DNA of 64,000 bases from Flavobacteriales bacterium (GTDB lineage: Bacteria > Bacteroidota > Bacteroidia > Flavobacteriales > Flavobacteriaceae). Under the pieces are notes generated by a model. The model saw only the letters and a program-made list of their open reading frames with translations, searched no databases and had not been told where the DNA came from. Below are positions 54,500-64,000 of this stretch, piece by piece (position 1 is the first letter of the stretch; every line of letters starts with the position of its first letter). Made by a program: the position numbers and the translations under genes. The DNA lies in NCBI GenBank assembly GCA_020635875.1, contig JACJYY010000002.1, positions 186,001-250,000 on the forward strand, in the 5' to 3' direction.

Positions 54500-56680
54500 A
54501 TGCATCGAATCGTATTATTTATGAAAAGAAATTACAAGCTCACGCTACTCATTATAGTAATCTCCATTGGTCTATGGAGCTTTAAATCCAGCGAAAACCA
54601 TCCGACAATTACGAACTTTTCCTTCGAAAACATTTGGAATTACATTACCAATCAAAATAACGAAGGCCCTGAAAAGGACAAATTGTTAATCGAATTAATC
54701 ACTTCATTTATTGCCCGTTATCACTACGACCCAGCCACTGTCGATGATGAATTTTCGAAAGGAGTCTATAAAGACTATATCAACGCCTTGGATCCTACCA
54801 AGGTCTTTTTTTTAGAATCTGACATCAAAGAGTTTTCTCGCTACGAAAATAAAATTGATGATTTGATACTTACTAAAGATTTATCCTTTTTCGAATTAAC
54901 TTACAAAAGACGTCAAGCCCGCATTAAAGACGTAAGCGAATATTACCAAAAAATAGTTACGGAACCTTTTGATTATAAAAAAGAGGACGTATTTAACTCC
55001 AATTATGACAGTATTCCCTATGCTAAAAATGCTTATGAAATAAAAGATCGCTGGAGAAAACAACTAAAACTATCTACTCTTTCTAATATCATTGAAAAAG
55101 AAAAACTCGAAAAAGAGGAAGTCAAGACTGACTCTACGCATGTTGCCCTGACTTTTGAGCAAATCGAAAAAGAGGCCCGAGAAACAACAAAAAAATCAAT
55201 GGATACCTTTTTTGAACGCATCAATGAACTGGAAAGAAAAGATATTTTTTCATTGTTCTTAAATGCCATTACGCAACGCTACGACCCTCACACCTATTAT
55301 TTTGCTCCAGAGGACAAAGATCGTTTTGATATTAGCATGAGCGGAAAATTAGAAGGTATTGGTGCACGCCTACAAAAAGAAGGCAATTATACCGAAGTTA
55401 CTGAACTCATATCTGGTGGCCCTGCCTGGAGAGGTCAGCAATTAGAGGCTGGTGACATCATTCTGAAAGTTGCCCAAGGCACAGACGAACCTGTTGATAT
55501 TATGGGACAACGGTTAGATGATGTAGTAAAAATTATCAAAGGTCCTAAGGGGACAGAAGTCCGATTAACGGTAAAAAAAGTGGATGGACGCATTGAAGTA
55601 ATATCAATTATTAGAGACATTGTAGAAATTGAGGAAACGTATGTTAAATCGACTTTAGTTAAAAAAGACGGCAAAAAATACGGTTTAATAAATTTGCCTA
55701 AATTTTATATCGATTTTACCGAAGAGCAAAGTAGAAATGCGGCTACTGACATGAAAATTGAAATTGAGCGTCTCAAGAAACAACACGTTGAAGGTATTAT
55801 AATTGACCTCCGAGGAAACGGTGGTGGTTCACTTAAAACAGTCGTTGATATTGGAGGTTTTTTTATTGATCAAGGCCCAATAGTTCAAATCAAATCATCT
55901 CAAAAAAAGAAAGAAGTTTTATCTGATACTGACCCTAGCATATTATGGGATGGACCATTAGTAATTATGGTTAATGAATTTTCTGCATCGGCTTCTGAGA
56001 TTTTGGCGGCAGCGGTACAAGATTACAAAAGAGGTGTAGTTATCGGCAGCAAACAAACCTATGGTAAAGGAACTGTTCAGAATATTGTAGACCTTAACCA
56101 AGTTCTTAGAATGAACAGCCATGGCGAATTAGGAGCTCTCAAAACGACTACGCAAAAATTTTATCGAATCAGTGGCGGCTCAACACAATTGGAGGGCGTT
56201 AAGAGTGACATTGTTGTCCCAGGAAAATACTCCTACTTAGAGATTGGAGAAAAAGACATTAGCAATCCTATGCCATGGGATAAGATAGATGCGGCACCAT
56301 ATCAACCTGTTAATAGCTATAACAACACTGCAGAAGTCATCAAAAACAGTAACGAAAGAATCAAAAACAACCCTACTTTTCAATTGATTGATGAGGAAGC
56401 TTTGCGTATCAAAAAGAGAAGCGAAAACTATCTTTTCAATTTGCAGATTGACAGCTTTAAAGCCGAAGATTTGAGAACTGAAGAAATTGCCAAAAAATAC
56501 AAAGCTATAGCTGACTACAAATACGACGCTCAATTTGAATCTTTGCCTTACGAACAAGAGTTGATCAAAAAAGACACGGTGTTAGGCTCCAAAAGGGATC
56601 GTTGGCACGAAAATTTAGCCAAAGACATTTATGTAGAAGAAGCTATACAAGTGTTGACCGAGTTGAAAAAGGCAAGTTAA
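54500..56680 (+). CDS. Carboxy-terminal processing protease (tail-specific, S41)
   Basis: A 726-aa exported protease. After one N-terminal membrane or signal segment (about 14-30) come the helical N-terminal domain of Tsp-type enzymes (IARYHYDPATVDDEFSKGVY..), a PDZ domain (LEGIGARLQKEGNYTEVTELISGGPAW) and the S41 core with IDLRGNGGGSLKTVV. The catalytic Ser is in NEFSASASEILAA and the Lys in GSKQTYGKGTVQ. The start could be ATG 54500 or 54521; TATATTTA at 54464-54471 is a possible -7 element, so 54500 is kept. It overlaps no neighbour and precedes the permease by 1 base. Confidence 0.93.
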   Translation: MHRIVLFMKRNYKLTLLIIVISIGLWSFKSSENHPTITNFSFENIWNYITNQNNEGPEKDKLLIELITSFIARYHYDPATVDDEFSKGVYKDYINALDPTKVFFLESDIKEFSRYENKIDDLILTKDLSFFELTYKRRQARIKDVSEYYQKIVTEPFDYKKEDVFNSNYDSIPYAKNAYEIKDRWRKQLKLSTLSNIIEKEKLEKEEVKTDSTHVALTFEQIEKEARETTKKSMDTFFERINELERKDIFSLFLNAITQRYDPHTYYFAPEDKDRFDISMSGKLEGIGARLQKEGNYTEVTELISGGPAWRGQQLEAGDIILKVAQGTDEPVDIMGQRLDDVVKIIKGPKGTEVRLTVKKVDGRIEVISIIRDIVEIEETYVKSTLVKKDGKKYGLINLPKFYIDFTEEQSRNAATDMKIEIERLKKQHVEGIIIDLRGNGGGSLKTVVDIGGFFIDQGPIVQIKSSQKKKEVLSDTDPSILWDGPLVIMVNEFSASASEILAAAVQDYKRGVVIGSKQTYGKGTVQNIVDLNQVLRMNSHGELGALKTTTQKFYRISGGSTQLEGVKSDIVVPGKYSYLEIGEKDISNPMPWDKIDAAPYQPVNSYNNTAEVIKNSNERIKNNPTFQLIDEEALRIKKRSENYLFNLQIDSFKAEDLRTEEIAKKYKAIADYKYDAQFESLPYEQELIKKDTVLGSKRDRWHENLAKDIYVEEAIQVLTELKKAS

Positions 56681-56681
56681 A

Positions 56682-57767
56682 ATGGGAAATGAAGCTGATC
56701 AACTTTCTGCTTATGCTCGATTTAGGAAGCAACCAATTGGTGTCATAAGCGTGATGTTTATATTGGTCTTGTGTTTGATTTCTTTATTTGCCTATATTAT
56801 TGCTCCTGATAGCTCTGAGCATGCTAATCAGATGCATTTATCGATTCATTCTAAGCCTCCTGGTTTTAAAACCACGATGATAAAAATCCCCTTGGAAGAC
56901 ACACCGTCTTTTAAGTTAAGTTATCTTTTTGTGGGTTCACCTAATTCCTTTACAGAAATTCCTATTTCGAGCCACCGTATACAGGGGAATGAATTAATCT
57001 ACACAGAAATTGATAGTGATATACAGAAAAAACTCAATTGGAAAATTATTACCCAAGATGCAACGGATTTTTTAGACGAATTTATTTATCAAAAGTCCTT
57101 TCACTTAGGAACAGATCGATACGGTAGAGATTTGTTAAGTCGTATGATTGTCGGAACTCGCATTTCTCTTTCTATAGGCTTTGTAGCAGTTAGTTTATCC
57201 CTAATTATCGGGATTTTCTTTGGGGCATTGGCTGGATATTTTGGTGGTAAAGTAGATTTCTTTGTAGTATGGCTCATCAATATAGTTTGGTCCATCCCTA
57301 CCCTCTTATTGGTAATTGCTATTACATTGGCTCTCGGTAAAGGTTTCTGGCAGGTTTTTGTAGCTGTAGGATTAACCATGTGGGTGGAAGTGGCTCGTGT
57401 GGTAAGAGGACAAATTATGGGACTCAAAGAGATGCAATACATCACAGCTGCAAGAGCCTTGGGTTACTCTGATTTCAGAATAATTTTTAAACACATCTTA
57501 CCCAATATTACAGCTCCGTTAATTGTTATCTCCGCTGCAAATTTTGCAGGAGCAATTTTAATTGAAAGCGGACTGAGTTTCTTAGGTTTAGGTGCTCAAC
57601 CTCCTATGGCCAGCTGGGGGGGTATCATCAAAGATCACTACAACTATATCATCATGGGAAAAGCCTTCCTAGCAATCATCCCTGGACTCGCCATTATGCT
57701 AATAGTGTTGGCCTTTATGCTAGTCGGAAATGCCTTACGTGATGCCCTTGATGTGAAGCAGGGGTAA
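56682..57767 (+). CDS. Oligopeptide/nickel-type ABC transporter permease (DppC/OppC family)
   Basis: A 361-aa permease with an N-terminal OppC-type helix (about 22-42), a long periplasmic insertion (45-145) and five C-terminal helices. The binding-protein-dependent loop EAA-like segment is ITAARALGYSDFRIIFKHILPNI. FHLGTDRYGRDLLSRMIVGTRISL is the typical OppC motif. No ATPase, partner permease or binding protein is adjacent, so it must combine with subunits elsewhere. It is 1 base after the protease gene. Confidence 0.93.
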   Translation: MGNEADQLSAYARFRKQPIGVISVMFILVLCLISLFAYIIAPDSSEHANQMHLSIHSKPPGFKTTMIKIPLEDTPSFKLSYLFVGSPNSFTEIPISSHRIQGNELIYTEIDSDIQKKLNWKIITQDATDFLDEFIYQKSFHLGTDRYGRDLLSRMIVGTRISLSIGFVAVSLSLIIGIFFGALAGYFGGKVDFFVVWLINIVWSIPTLLLVIAITLALGKGFWQVFVAVGLTMWVEVARVVRGQIMGLKEMQYITAARALGYSDFRIIFKHILPNITAPLIVISAANFAGAILIESGLSFLGLGAQPPMASWGGIIKDHYNYIIMGKAFLAIIPGLAIMLIVLAFMLVGNALRDALDVKQG

Positions 57768-57776
57768 ACAAAAAAA

Positions 57777-57796
57777 GCCTCAGATTTCTCTGAGGC
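57777..57796 (-). terminator. Terminator of the porU-porV-pdhA-pdhC run
   Basis: GCCTCAGA, loop TTTC, TCTGAGGC form an 8-bp stem. Read on the minus strand it is followed by seven T residues, so it ends minus-strand transcription after pdhC. On the plus strand it may weakly end the permease transcript. Confidence 0.8.
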
Positions 57797-57827
57797 TCCT
57801 TATTATTTAATTCAAATCTCAATTAGC

Positions 57828-59438
57828 TTATGCTAACATCGTAATTGGATTTTCGATGTATTGACGTAATGTCTGTAAGAACTGAGCTCCTGTAGCACCG
57901 TCTACTGTTCTATGGTCACACGCCAAAGTAACTTTCATGGTATTACCTACAACCACTGCCCCATTCTTAACCACTGGTTTCTGTACAATCGCTCCTACAG
58001 AAAGAATCGCAGAGTTAGGTTGATTAATAATCGAGGTAAACTCAGAAATACCGAACATACCTAAATTGGAAATAGTAAATGTACTGCCTTCCATTTCGGC
58101 TGGAGTCAGCTTTTTATTTTTCGCTTTACCTGCCAAATCTTTAACAGCTGTTCCAATTTGACTTAAACTCAATTGATCCGCATGATTAACTACTGGCACC
58201 ACTAACCCATCAGGAACTGCAACTGCCACACCAATATTTACATGATGGTGCAAATACATCGCCTCATCGCTCCATTTTGAATTCACTTGAGGATGCTGTT
58301 TTAATGCCATCGCGCAAGCCTTAACAACCATATCGTTGAAAGACACTTTAGTATCTGGCAATGAATTAATCGTTGAACGAGAAGCCATAGCATTATCCAT
58401 CATAATTTCAATGGTAAGATAATAATGTGGTGCTGTAAATTTAGACTCTGCCAAACGACGCGCAATAACTTTACGCATTTGAGAGTTCTTCACTTCTTCT
58501 GTTTGCTCTTCTCCAGCAGGAACAAAAACCTTTACTGGGGTTGTTGATGCAGATGCTTGAGCTACTGGAGCAGAAGCTGCTACTGGCACATAATTTTCAA
58601 TATCTGCCTTTACAATTCTGCCGTTTTCACCCGAACCTTTTACAGTTGTTAATGAAATTCCTTTTTCTTGTGCAATTTTCTTGGCTAATGGAGAAGCAAA
58701 TACGCGACCTCCATCGATTGTTATAGTTTCTTGCACTGGGGCTGAGGCTGGAGCTTCTGCTACTTTAGGCATTTCTTTAGATTCAGATGACACCGCTGCA
58801 GAGGCTTTTGGTGCACCGTTGACAAATGCCGAAACATCTGTACCTGATGGCCCTAAAATTGCCAATACTGCATCTACAGCTGCCGTTTTTCCTTCTTCAA
58901 CTCCTATGTATAATAACGTACCGCTATGAAATGATTCAAATTCCATAGTCGCTTTATCTGTTTCAATCTCTGCTAAGATATCTCCTTCTGACACGTTATC
59001 TCCAATCTTTTTAATCCATGAAGCTACAGTACCTTCGGTCATCGTATCACTCAATCGTGGCATAGTCACAATCTCGACACCTGCTGGAAGTGCTGCTGCT
59101 GGGGTAACTGATTTTTCCTCAACAACAGGAGCAGGACTTGATTCAGCTTTTGGAGCTGATGACTGACTTCCTCCATTTAATAATCCAGAAATATCTTCTC
59201 CCTCTTCTCCAATGATTGCTAACAAAGCGTCAACTGGTGCTCCTTCACCTTCTTGAACTCCTATATGCAACAAGGTTCCTGCATTAAAAGACTCAAACTC
59301 CATTGTTGCCTTGTCTGTCTCAATCTCTGCAAGCATATCACCTTCTGCTACCTTATCTCCTACTTTCTTTAGCCATGACGCAACAACTCCTTCAGTCATT
59401 GTATCACTCAAACGTGGCATCGTTACTACTATCGCCAT
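57828..59438 (-). CDS. pdhC: Pyruvate dehydrogenase E2 (dihydrolipoyllysine acetyltransferase), two lipoyl domains
   Basis: A 536-aa E2. Two lipoyl domains (about 1-80 and 125-200) each carry the lipoylated Lys in E-I-E-T-D-K-A-T-M-E-F-E. A Pro/Ala-rich linker follows each. The E3/E1-binding domain has VFASPLAKKIAQEKGISL..GSGENGRIVKADIENY (about 245-285). The catalytic domain ends LACDHRTVDGATGAQFL with the active His. Lipoyl cofactor would come from lipA in this window. It is 6 bases after pdhA. Confidence 0.96.
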   Translation of the reverse strand: MAIVVTMPRLSDTMTEGVVASWLKKVGDKVAEGDMLAEIETDKATMEFESFNAGTLLHIGVQEGEGAPVDALLAIIGEEGEDISGLLNGGSQSSAPKAESSPAPVVEEKSVTPAAALPAGVEIVTMPRLSDTMTEGTVASWIKKIGDNVSEGDILAEIETDKATMEFESFHSGTLLYIGVEEGKTAAVDAVLAILGPSGTDVSAFVNGAPKASAAVSSESKEMPKVAEAPASAPVQETITIDGGRVFASPLAKKIAQEKGISLTTVKGSGENGRIVKADIENYVPVAASAPVAQASASTTPVKVFVPAGEEQTEEVKNSQMRKVIARRLAESKFTAPHYYLTIEIMMDNAMASRSTINSLPDTKVSFNDMVVKACAMALKQHPQVNSKWSDEAMYLHHHVNIGVAVAVPDGLVVPVVNHADQLSLSQIGTAVKDLAGKAKNKKLTPAEMEGSTFTISNLGMFGISEFTSIINQPNSAILSVGAIVQKPVVKNGAVVVGNTMKVTLACDHRTVDGATGAQFLQTLRQYIENPITMLA

Positions 59439-59444
59439 AATCTC

Positions 59445-60443
59445 TTATAATTTGTGTGGTATAAATGGATAATCTTCTTGTTCGTATACTACATCGAACA
59501 TTACATTAGTCTCTGGGAATGGAGATTCATTTGCAAATTTCTCACATTCAACAACTCTATCTTTTACTCTTTTGTCTATAGCCTCAATTTCGGCATCAGT
59601 AGCGTATTTGTTGTCCTTAATCACATCCAAAACTTGCGTAATTGGATCAATTTTTTTGTATTCTTCTACTTCTTCTTTGGTTCTATAATGCTGTGCATCA
59701 GACATAGAGTGCCCACGATAACGGTAGGTCTTCATCTCTAAAAATGTTGGTCCATCACCGCGTCTTGCTCTTTCTATTGCTTCATACATTGCCTCAGCTA
59801 CTTTTACAGGATTCATACCGTCAACTGGCCCACAAGGCATTTCATAACCTAAACCTAGTTTCCAAACATCTGTGTGATTGGCCGTTCTTTCCACCGAAGT
59901 TCCCATAGCATACCCATTGTTTTCAACAATAAAAACAACTGGCAATTTCCATAACATCGCCAAGTTAAATGCTTCATGTAAAGAACCTTGTCTTGCTGCT
60001 CCATCACCAAAATAAGTCATAGTAACCGCATCTCTATTAAAGTACTTATCTGCAAATGCAATCCCTGCTCCTAGTGGAATTTGGCCTCCTACGATTCCAT
60101 GACCTCCATAAAAATTGTGCTCTTTAGAAAAGATATGCATAGACCCTCCTAAACCTTGAGATGTACCTGTTGCTTTACCCATCAACTCCGCCATGATGCG
60201 TCTCGGATCAACACCTAAACCAATTGGCTGAACGTGATTACGGTAGGCGGTAATCATCTTGTCTTTGCTTTTATCCATAGCATGTAATGCACCTGCCAAA
60301 ACAGCCTCCTGACCATTATATAAATGCAAAAATCCTCTTACTTTTTGTTGGATGTATAACGAAGCTAATTTATCCTCAAACTTTCTCCAAAAAAGCATTT
60401 CCTCATACCAATTCAGATATACCTCTTTATTTATTTCCTTCAT
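59445..60443 (-). CDS. pdhA: Pyruvate dehydrogenase E1 alpha subunit
   Basis: A 332-aa thiamine-diphosphate subunit. It has FLHLYNGQEAVLAG, AYRNHVQPIGLG and GKATGTSQGLGGSMHIF. The TPP-binding GDGAARQGSLHEAFNLAMLWKLPVVFIVENNGYAMGTSVERT contains the G-D-G-A...N-N motif. RYRGHSMSDAQHYRT is the phosphorylation-loop region. No E1 beta gene is next to it here. It forms an operon with pdhC and lies downstream of porV. Confidence 0.96.
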   Translation of the reverse strand: MKEINKEVYLNWYEEMLFWRKFEDKLASLYIQQKVRGFLHLYNGQEAVLAGALHAMDKSKDKMITAYRNHVQPIGLGVDPRRIMAELMGKATGTSQGLGGSMHIFSKEHNFYGGHGIVGGQIPLGAGIAFADKYFNRDAVTMTYFGDGAARQGSLHEAFNLAMLWKLPVVFIVENNGYAMGTSVERTANHTDVWKLGLGYEMPCGPVDGMNPVKVAEAMYEAIERARRGDGPTFLEMKTYRYRGHSMSDAQHYRTKEEVEEYKKIDPITQVLDVIKDNKYATDAEIEAIDKRVKDRVVECEKFANESPFPETNVMFDVVYEQEDYPFIPHKL

Positions 60444-60476
60444 AATTATATATTATAGTCTATTGTTTTTCAAAAC

Positions 60477-61676
60477 TTAGTTGACAGTTTGCCTACCGCT
60501 TTTTGAAGATGAACCTACAAGCGCATCTTCAAAATTAAACGACAAGGAAAATCTCAAAGTCCCTTCTAATGGATTAGGTATTTTTGATGTAGAGAATATA
60601 TAAGACAAATCCACACCTACTACATTATACTTAAAACCTGCTCCTATTGTATAGTATCTTCTTAATCCTTTGATTTCACTCTCTCTATAATAACCCGCTC
60701 TTAATGCAAAGGCTTCTTGATACCAATACTCTAAACCTAACGCCCATGTTACCTCCGCTAATTCCTCACTACCTCCATCCGGAGCATCCCCAAATGAGCT
60801 AAAAACACCTGACGACCAACTCTGACGGTTGTACTCAGCTTGATTTAACCTGGCATCATCAAGATCTATATCTCCATCACCATCCATATCTGTTCGTTCT
60901 TGTGGTGTAGGTACAAGCAATTTGTTAAACTCAGCATTAATCGCGATGGTGTTATATTGATCCAATATAAAATCAAATCCAAATCCAACTTTTAAATTAG
61001 TCGGTAAAAAGTTAGGTATTCCGTCTTCAGTATATTTTAACTTAGGTCCTAAATTTTGAATATTAAAACCTAAACGATATTTTCCTACTAAATCACTTAT
61101 CGCAAATTCTTTCGAGTCATAAAATCCCGACACGTCAACTGCAAATGTATTAGCCGACGAAGCATCTGGATCAATATTAGGTATCTTTAAATTGGAGCGA
61201 ATATAACGTCCTGCTACTCCCATGGCGAAATGATCAGATAATTTCATGGAATATGCAGCATCCAACGCCAACTCGTTAGGCTTTCTGATAATTGCAGGAT
61301 CATCTACTTTTTCTCTAAACTCAATTTCACCTAATCCAAAATAACGGAAACCAATAGAAAAAGCATCTCTTTCTGATATCTTGTTAAAATAGGTTAATTG
61401 ACTAAGATTAACATCGTTTACCAATGCCGTTAAATAGGGTGTATAACTAATGGATCCTCCCATTTTACTAGTATGAAAATTATACTTTGAAGGATTCCAA
61501 AATTGAGAATAGGAATCAGCTGATGTCGCCACTCCTTGATCACCCATTGCTCCAGCTCTGGCATCAGGTGTAACTTGTAAAAAATTAACAGCAGTTGTAA
61601 TTGGCCTTACTTGAGTTTGTGCATGCAGACCCCAATAACTGAGCAACAAAAACAACGCAAAAATTTTATTCTTCAT
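60477..61676 (-). CDS. porV: Type IX secretion outer-membrane protein PorV
   Basis: A 399-aa FadL-like beta-barrel that shuttles T9SS cargo to the attachment complex. Signal peptide MKNKIFALFLLLSYWGLHAQ. TPDARAGAMGDQGVATSADSYSQFWNPSKYNF is the family signature near the N-terminus, and the barrel ends LEGTLRFSLSFNFEDA. Directly downstream of porU by 36 bases, the usual flavobacterial arrangement. The substrate likely includes the CotH-like protein, which bears a T9SS domain. Confidence 0.94.
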   Translation of the reverse strand: MKNKIFALFLLLSYWGLHAQTQVRPITTAVNFLQVTPDARAGAMGDQGVATSADSYSQFWNPSKYNFHTSKMGGSISYTPYLTALVNDVNLSQLTYFNKISERDAFSIGFRYFGLGEIEFREKVDDPAIIRKPNELALDAAYSMKLSDHFAMGVAGRYIRSNLKIPNIDPDASSANTFAVDVSGFYDSKEFAISDLVGKYRLGFNIQNLGPKLKYTEDGIPNFLPTNLKVGFGFDFILDQYNTIAINAEFNKLLVPTPQERTDMDGDGDIDLDDARLNQAEYNRQSWSSGVFSSFGDAPDGGSEELAEVTWALGLEYWYQEAFALRAGYYRESEIKGLRRYYTIGAGFKYNVVGVDLSYIFSTSKIPNPLEGTLRFSLSFNFEDALVGSSSKSGRQTVN

Positions 61677-61712
61677 AGAATTAGGTAAAAACGTAACAAA
61701 TATAAACTATTC

Positions 61713-64000
61713 TTAAAAAACCACAAGCTTTTCGGTGCGACTAACCTCGTCATTAGTCAAAGAACTCTTGACTCTTAATTTATACACATAAACTCCTTTA
61801 CCTATTTTATCACCAAAGTCGTCGCGTCCATCCCAAGAAATCTGTCTCGAAGTAAAGCCAGAAGTAGTAACCGTCTCCATCAAGGTCTTAACTAGTTTAC
61901 CTGTCACTGTAAAAATCTGAATCTGAACATCTAATGGCTCGTTTGGACGGTTATGATTAAACCAAAACTCTGTGTAATTAATAAACGGATTAGGGTAATT
62001 TAACACTCTATCCAAAATTAAGTTTTGATGAGAAACTATCTGAAAACTAATCGTTTCTTTCATTACATTATTATACACATCCCAAACGGTCAGCTCAACT
62101 GTATGAAAACCCTCTCCTAAGTTTCTTAATGCGTAAGTTAATTCTCCTCTTTTATACGTGTCAATTTCTGTTGAATAATATTCGTTTAAAATGATTGGAT
62201 TAGCTTCATCTCCATCAACTACCAACGAAATATCATGCCCTAAACCACCCGCTGTACTGATCCCACTTTCATCTTCCATGTAAGCTAATAATATCGGAGA
62301 AAATCCCACTATTTCTCCATTTACAAAACTCGTATCATTCATGTATAGCCTTAATTTGGGTGGCTCATTATCAACTGCAGCATTTTTATTGAATCCTCCT
62401 ATTTTTAATTGAGTATCCACACCTGTATTATCAATAGAAAAATTAGCAGTATGACTGTATAAACTTATCCTAGCATCCCCAATAGCAATCTTAATATCCT
62501 TAGGCACCACAAAATCAACCTCAAACATTCCATTTACTACCGATGCCTTACCTTTAAAAATAACCTCTCCCAACTTATCATAATTCAACACAATTAAATT
62601 TCCTGAGGCTATTATTTGATCATTTGCCAATGTAGAAGTTTTAATCTTTTTATCAAAAACCACCACATCAACAACTCCGTTATATTGGTTCTGCGCATTA
62701 CCTCCTTCATCCACTACAAGTCCTTTTAAACTGACCAAGCTCAACGCTTTTAGAGTATCAACCGATTGTTCTATTGCCACCCCATTTAAATGCGTAAGCC
62801 TCACTTCTGGCTTAGGAATAGCTAAAGACAAGGCAGGATCTCCTATATAACTTACTATAGTCACTCCAAAACTGGACACTTCATTCTTAGCCAATCGCAA
62901 GGCTTCTGCCATGGTGGGATAAGACCCCGAATCATAGGCAAACAACTTATCCATCAACGTTTTATTAAAGTTAAGCCCTGATGTTACTCCAATTTGGCGA
63001 GTTGTAGAAATTAATGAAATTGCCCCTCCCTTTGGATTAAGATAGGTCATTTCTCCTGCTGTTAATCGATACGGATTATCAAAACGTGAAAACTCACAGG
63101 TCGCCGTAATAAACAATGGCAACTTGTCTATATTTTTAAATTGTTCAATATCAGATTTTTCAAGAATCCTTTCATGAGCCAAACCTTCCTCTCCTCCATG
63201 TCCAAAATAATCCATCACCAAAACACCATTTTCAATCTGATTAACAATTTCTTTTCTTACTTCGGGATACCGTTCGCCTCCCGACGAGGTTTCTTGAACA
63301 TACGAATCTGAATGTATTTTTTTAACATTAAAAAAACTCCTTTTCTGTTCTATCTCTGTTCCTAAATCATCTAATCCTTTTTGAATCACTTCCTCCCATG
63401 CTATATCCACATCGTCAGACACCAACAAAACATCATTTCTCCATTTACCAAATGATGAACCCGACGCATAGTGTATTACCTTATTAACAACAATATCCGC
63501 CTCTATGCTATTTTTAAACAACATTCGACCGACAGCAATATCAATACCTGATGGAATACGCATTTCTCCTTCTGATTCATCCATTAAACCATAAAAATCA
63601 TCAGTCATGAAAGTACTAACCAAGGAATACCCTTTGGCATGAAAAATAGGAACTATGTTCGTATTATCAGGTATTCTATTTTTATAATCGAATGATGCAC
63701 CTCCAAACAAACAAACGTATTTTAATCTTTTGGAAGGATCACTTTGATTATAGATATATTTAATCACATTTCTGATGGCACCAATATCTTGCTTTCCTGA
63801 TGAAAATTCACGATAGATTTCATTTAAAGTCAAGACTTTTACTGACAAACCTGTACTATTTCTATGAAAATCAGCTAACCTATTGGCTTGAATCTGATAG
63901 GCATTGGGCGCAATAATCAAATAATCAATTTGATTGGTGTCCGAGAACACTGCCCCTTTTATGTTTTGATTCGGAACTTTTGAATTCGCTTCAACGGAAG
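61713..64000 (-). CDS. porU: Type IX secretion sortase PorU, C-terminal 762 residues (runs off the window end)
   Basis: The frame is open to the end of the window, so the N-terminus is missing. The visible part covers most of a C25 gingipain-like domain: the His is in VMDYFGHGGEEGLAHERIL and the Cys in PLFITATCEFSRFDN, the usual catalytic dyad. A C-terminal sorting-like domain (LNYPNPFINYTEFWF.. to TEKLVVF) ends it. PorU removes CTD signals and attaches cargo to A-LPS. It is paired with porV. Confidence 0.95.
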   Translation of the reverse strand, partial: SVEANSKVPNQNIKGAVFSDTNQIDYLIIAPNAYQIQANRLADFHRNSTGLSVKVLTLNEIYREFSSGKQDIGAIRNVIKYIYNQSDPSKRLKYVCLFGGASFDYKNRIPDNTNIVPIFHAKGYSLVSTFMTDDFYGLMDESEGEMRIPSGIDIAVGRMLFKNSIEADIVVNKVIHYASGSSFGKWRNDVLLVSDDVDIAWEEVIQKGLDDLGTEIEQKRSFFNVKKIHSDSYVQETSSGGERYPEVRKEIVNQIENGVLVMDYFGHGGEEGLAHERILEKSDIEQFKNIDKLPLFITATCEFSRFDNPYRLTAGEMTYLNPKGGAISLISTTRQIGVTSGLNFNKTLMDKLFAYDSGSYPTMAEALRLAKNEVSSFGVTIVSYIGDPALSLAIPKPEVRLTHLNGVAIEQSVDTLKALSLVSLKGLVVDEGGNAQNQYNGVVDVVVFDKKIKTSTLANDQIIASGNLIVLNYDKLGEVIFKGKASVVNGMFEVDFVVPKDIKIAIGDARISLYSHTANFSIDNTGVDTQLKIGGFNKNAAVDNEPPKLRLYMNDTSFVNGEIVGFSPILLAYMEDESGISTAGGLGHDISLVVDGDEANPIILNEYYSTEIDTYKRGELTYALRNLGEGFHTVELTVWDVYNNVMKETISFQIVSHQNLILDRVLNYPNPFINYTEFWFNHNRPNEPLDVQIQIFTVTGKLVKTLMETVTTSGFTSRQISWDGRDDFGDKIGKGVYVYKLRVKSSLTNDEVSRTEKLVVF

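Noticed and set aside
1..64000. CRISPR arrays, rRNA operons or prophage genes
   Set aside because: No regularly spaced repeats of 25-40 bases, no rRNA-like stretches and no capsid, portal or terminase-like proteins were seen.

Overview
The window is a chromosomal stretch of an AT-rich Bacteroidota, most likely a Flavobacterium or close relative in the Flavobacteriaceae. The evidence is the type IX secretion genes porU and porV next to pdhA/pdhC, a T9SS-type C-terminal sorting domain, BatA, a GYDIA-type GHMP kinase beside a degradative-type HMG-CoA reductase, many DUF4369/DUF4197/DUF3810-type proteins, and promoters of the form TTG-N19-TAnnTTTG.

Layout. 0-7 kb: end of a membrane glycosyltransferase, an ECF sigma factor, an MFS transporter, lipA, lpxK, a TlpA-like lipoprotein, tRNA-Tyr and a DUF4197 lipoprotein. 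7-18 kb: an accessory region with a class II Fic protein behind a repeat-rich promoter, a decayed peptide (bacteriocin/RiPP-like) production and export cassette, an IS30-family element, a DUF3267 protein and a HigBA-type toxin-antitoxin pair. A ~90-bp direct repeat lies at both edges (about 7290 and 17716). 18-33 kb: housekeeping genes (pyrF, prfA, alkaline phosphatase, acyl-CoA dehydrogenase, anmK, ndk, a dihydroorotase-like protein, a BatA-domain protein, an ABC-F ATPase). 33-36.8 kb: a second accessory islet with a coiled-coil protein, a DUF1493 protein, a PIN toxin with antitoxin, a class III Fic protein and a DUF1016/PDDEXK protein. 36.8-64 kb: uvrA, a frameshifted cotH-like gene, apbE, two mevalonate-pathway genes, a peptide transporter, comEC, NlpC/P60, lpxB, surE, a tail-specific protease, an oligopeptide-type permease, pdhC, pdhA, porV and the C-terminal part of porU.

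The most interesting system is the minus-strand cassette at 8.6-16.9 kb. In transcription order it holds a short precursor gene with a double-glycine leader, two secreted proteins (one with a carboxypeptidase-regulatory-like fold), a 649-aa protein joining a DUF6734-like glycosyltransferase-type domain to a catalytically dead C39-peptidase-like domain, a TolC-type outer-membrane protein, an HlyD-type adaptor and a peptidase-containing ABC transporter (PCAT). It is damaged at two independent points. The precursor has an in-frame amber codon in its leader, exactly at the conserved -7 position. The IS30 element joins the 5' half of tolC to the 3' third of hlyD, with the intervening DNA gone and no target duplication. 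The Gly-Gly peptide, dedicated C39 transporter and C39-like domain suggest a leader-recognising, possibly glycosylating maturation system. That function is inference.

Start codons were chosen from family alignment by eye and from promoter position. No searches could be run, so family names rest on motif recognition.
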